Positions 5,611-6,321 of a stretch of DNA of 6,321 bases are shown here, one piece after another. Within the stretch, counting starts at the first letter, position 1, and every line of letters starts with the position of its first letter. Under the pieces are notes generated by a model. That model saw nothing but the letters and a program-made list of their open reading frames with translations, did not search any database and was not told where the DNA came from. The stretch is from Desulfobacteraceae bacterium (lineage in GTDB: Bacteria > Desulfobacterota > DSM-4660 > Desulfatiglandales > B25-G16), in contig JAUWZC010000132.1 of the NCBI GenBank assembly GCA_030615565.1, positions 1 through 6,321 on the forward strand, written 5' to 3'. Position numbers and translations under genes: made by a program.

Positions 5611-5715
5611 TTCAAATAGAATGGACATCCGGTATCTCCAAGGATATAAGTTTTTCTTCCAATTTTTTAGTGTCTCAGAGAATACCCGGAATCTTTTAAT
5701 AAGAGGAGTGTATAC

Positions 5716-6321
5716 ATGTTTTACAGAAAAGAGAAAGAGGTAAATGGATTAATCCTGAAACATCTTGAAGAGGTGGATAACTGTCTCAAGACAGCACTAA
5801 AGACGATTGAAGAATATCTAAATGATAACATAGAAGAGGCGAAATCATTGGCAATAAAGGCTGATCAAATTGAGACAGAGACAGACTGTATCCGGCACGA
5901 AATAATTGGAAAACTTTATTCAGGGGCCTATCTTCCATCACTGAGGTCGGATATTCTTCACCTTGTAGAGTATCTGGACAAGATTGCCGATGGGGCTGAG
6001 GCCTGTTGCGATTTCTTTCTTGATCAGCGCCCAGAGATCCCTAAAGAGTTGAAGTCCAACTTCTTTAAAATAATGGAGCGCTCCATCTCCTCCTTTATCC
6101 CCTTAAAAGAAGCGATAGGTTCATTTTTTTCAGATAAGTTTGATATCGAAACTATCAGACAAAAGACTAAAGAGGTAGGGGTTATAGAATCGGCTGTGGA
6201 CAAAGAGGAGTGGGATATAACCAGGGATATCTTTAAGGGTGAATTGGATTATGCTCATAAGATCCATCTTAAACTTTGTCTTGAAAGTATAGTTGAGATC
6301 TCTGACAGGGCCGAAGATGCA
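5716..6321 (+). CDS. DUF47 / PhoU_div family protein (putative phosphate transport regulator), 3' end cut
   Basis: The ATG at 5716, with GAGGAG (5703-5708) seven bases upstream, opens a frame still open at the right edge: 202 residues, close to the 205-220 usual for the family, so only a short tail is missing. The N terminus MFYRKEKEV, the segment IIGKLYSGAYLPSLRSDI (63-80) and VEYLDKIADGAE (84-95) are typical of DUF47 (PF01865, TIGR00153), a helical relative of PhoU. E/D-xxx-D metal-binding motifs like those of PhoU are seen at E53-D57, D88-D92, E158-D162 and D197-D201. Genes of this family usually sit just upstream of a PiT-type inorganic phosphate transporter, which would be expected beyond the window. 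The protein is cytosolic, and a regulatory role is inferred from the family, not proven. It has no signal peptide or membrane segment. Confidence 0.9.
   Translation, partial: MFYRKEKEVNGLILKHLEEVDNCLKTALKTIEEYLNDNIEEAKSLAIKADQIETETDCIRHEIIGKLYSGAYLPSLRSDILHLVEYLDKIADGAEACCDFFLDQRPEIPKELKSNFFKIMERSISSFIPLKEAIGSFFSDKFDIETIRQKTKEVGVIESAVDKEEWDITRDIFKGELDYAHKIHLKLCLESIVEISDRAEDA

Larger units (their letters stand above)
5198..5715. other. Divergent intergenic region gpsA / DUF47 gene with several inverted repeats
   Basis: This A/T-rich spacer of 518 bases has no credible open frame. It holds the putative gpsA promoter near 5251, a direct repeat TTAAGAGA at 5303-5310 and 5363-5370, a palindrome TCTCTT-T-AAGAGA at 5358-5370 and another, TCTTAAGA, at 5377-5384. 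Farther along are a perfect 8-base inverted repeat (5401-5439), a long imperfect hairpin (5473-5542), and the promoter and leader of the DUF47 gene (5581-5715). The density of small dyads suggests regulation of one or both flanking genes, or an unrecognised small RNA. Confidence 0.5.

Noticed and set aside
1..6321. CRISPR array, prophage or toxin-antitoxin module
   Set aside because: No regularly spaced direct repeats, no phage genes, integrase or attachment site, and no small overlapping gene pair are visible.

Overview
The window is ordinary bacterial chromosome: closely packed genes of bacterial type, Shine-Dalgarno sites, sigma70-like promoters and A/T-rich spacers. The proteins (slipin, IF-1, ClpP, Na/Pi cotransporter with a PhoU tail, GpsA, DUF47/PhoU-like protein) are widespread. 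Together with the moderate to low GC they fit an anaerobe of the Desulfobacterota or Nitrospirota kind, or a related uncultured lineage. That placement is a guess from sequence flavour; no marker here settles it.

Layout. Bases 1-382 hold the C-terminal part of a slipin (stomatin/SPFH) gene. A likely promoter at 511-540 leads to infA (574-792, TTG start, divergent IF-1), followed after 131 bases by clpP (924-1556) with an intact catalytic triad. Bases 1557-2363 (about 800 bases) have no credible protein gene. They do hold a perfect extended -10 promoter (1850-1858) and, about 170 bases downstream, a good intrinsic terminator (2027-2063), so they probably encode an orphan small RNA. Next to it is an A/T-rich segment (2053-2360) with imperfect terminal inverted repeats. 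It looks like a small non-autonomous element and ends right at the start codon of the next gene, to which it seems to supply a promoter. Bases 2364-4037 encode a complete Na+/phosphate cotransporter with a PhoU-like tail. Convergent to it, gpsA lies on the minus strand (4190-5197). A 518-base divergent spacer with several inverted repeats separates gpsA from a DUF47/PhoU_div gene that starts at 5716 and runs off the right edge.

Functional links. The right half deals with phosphate: an Na/Pi-type carrier with a PhoU-like tail, and a DUF47 protein of the kind that usually accompanies a PiT phosphate transporter (probably just beyond the window). GpsA, which makes glycerol 3-phosphate for phospholipids, lies between them but on the other strand, so no shared transcript is implied. 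The left half carries general housekeeping functions (translation initiation, proteolysis, membrane scaffold). clpP lacks its usual neighbours tig and clpX. The most novel material is in the two long intergenic regions (1557-2363 and 5198-5715).
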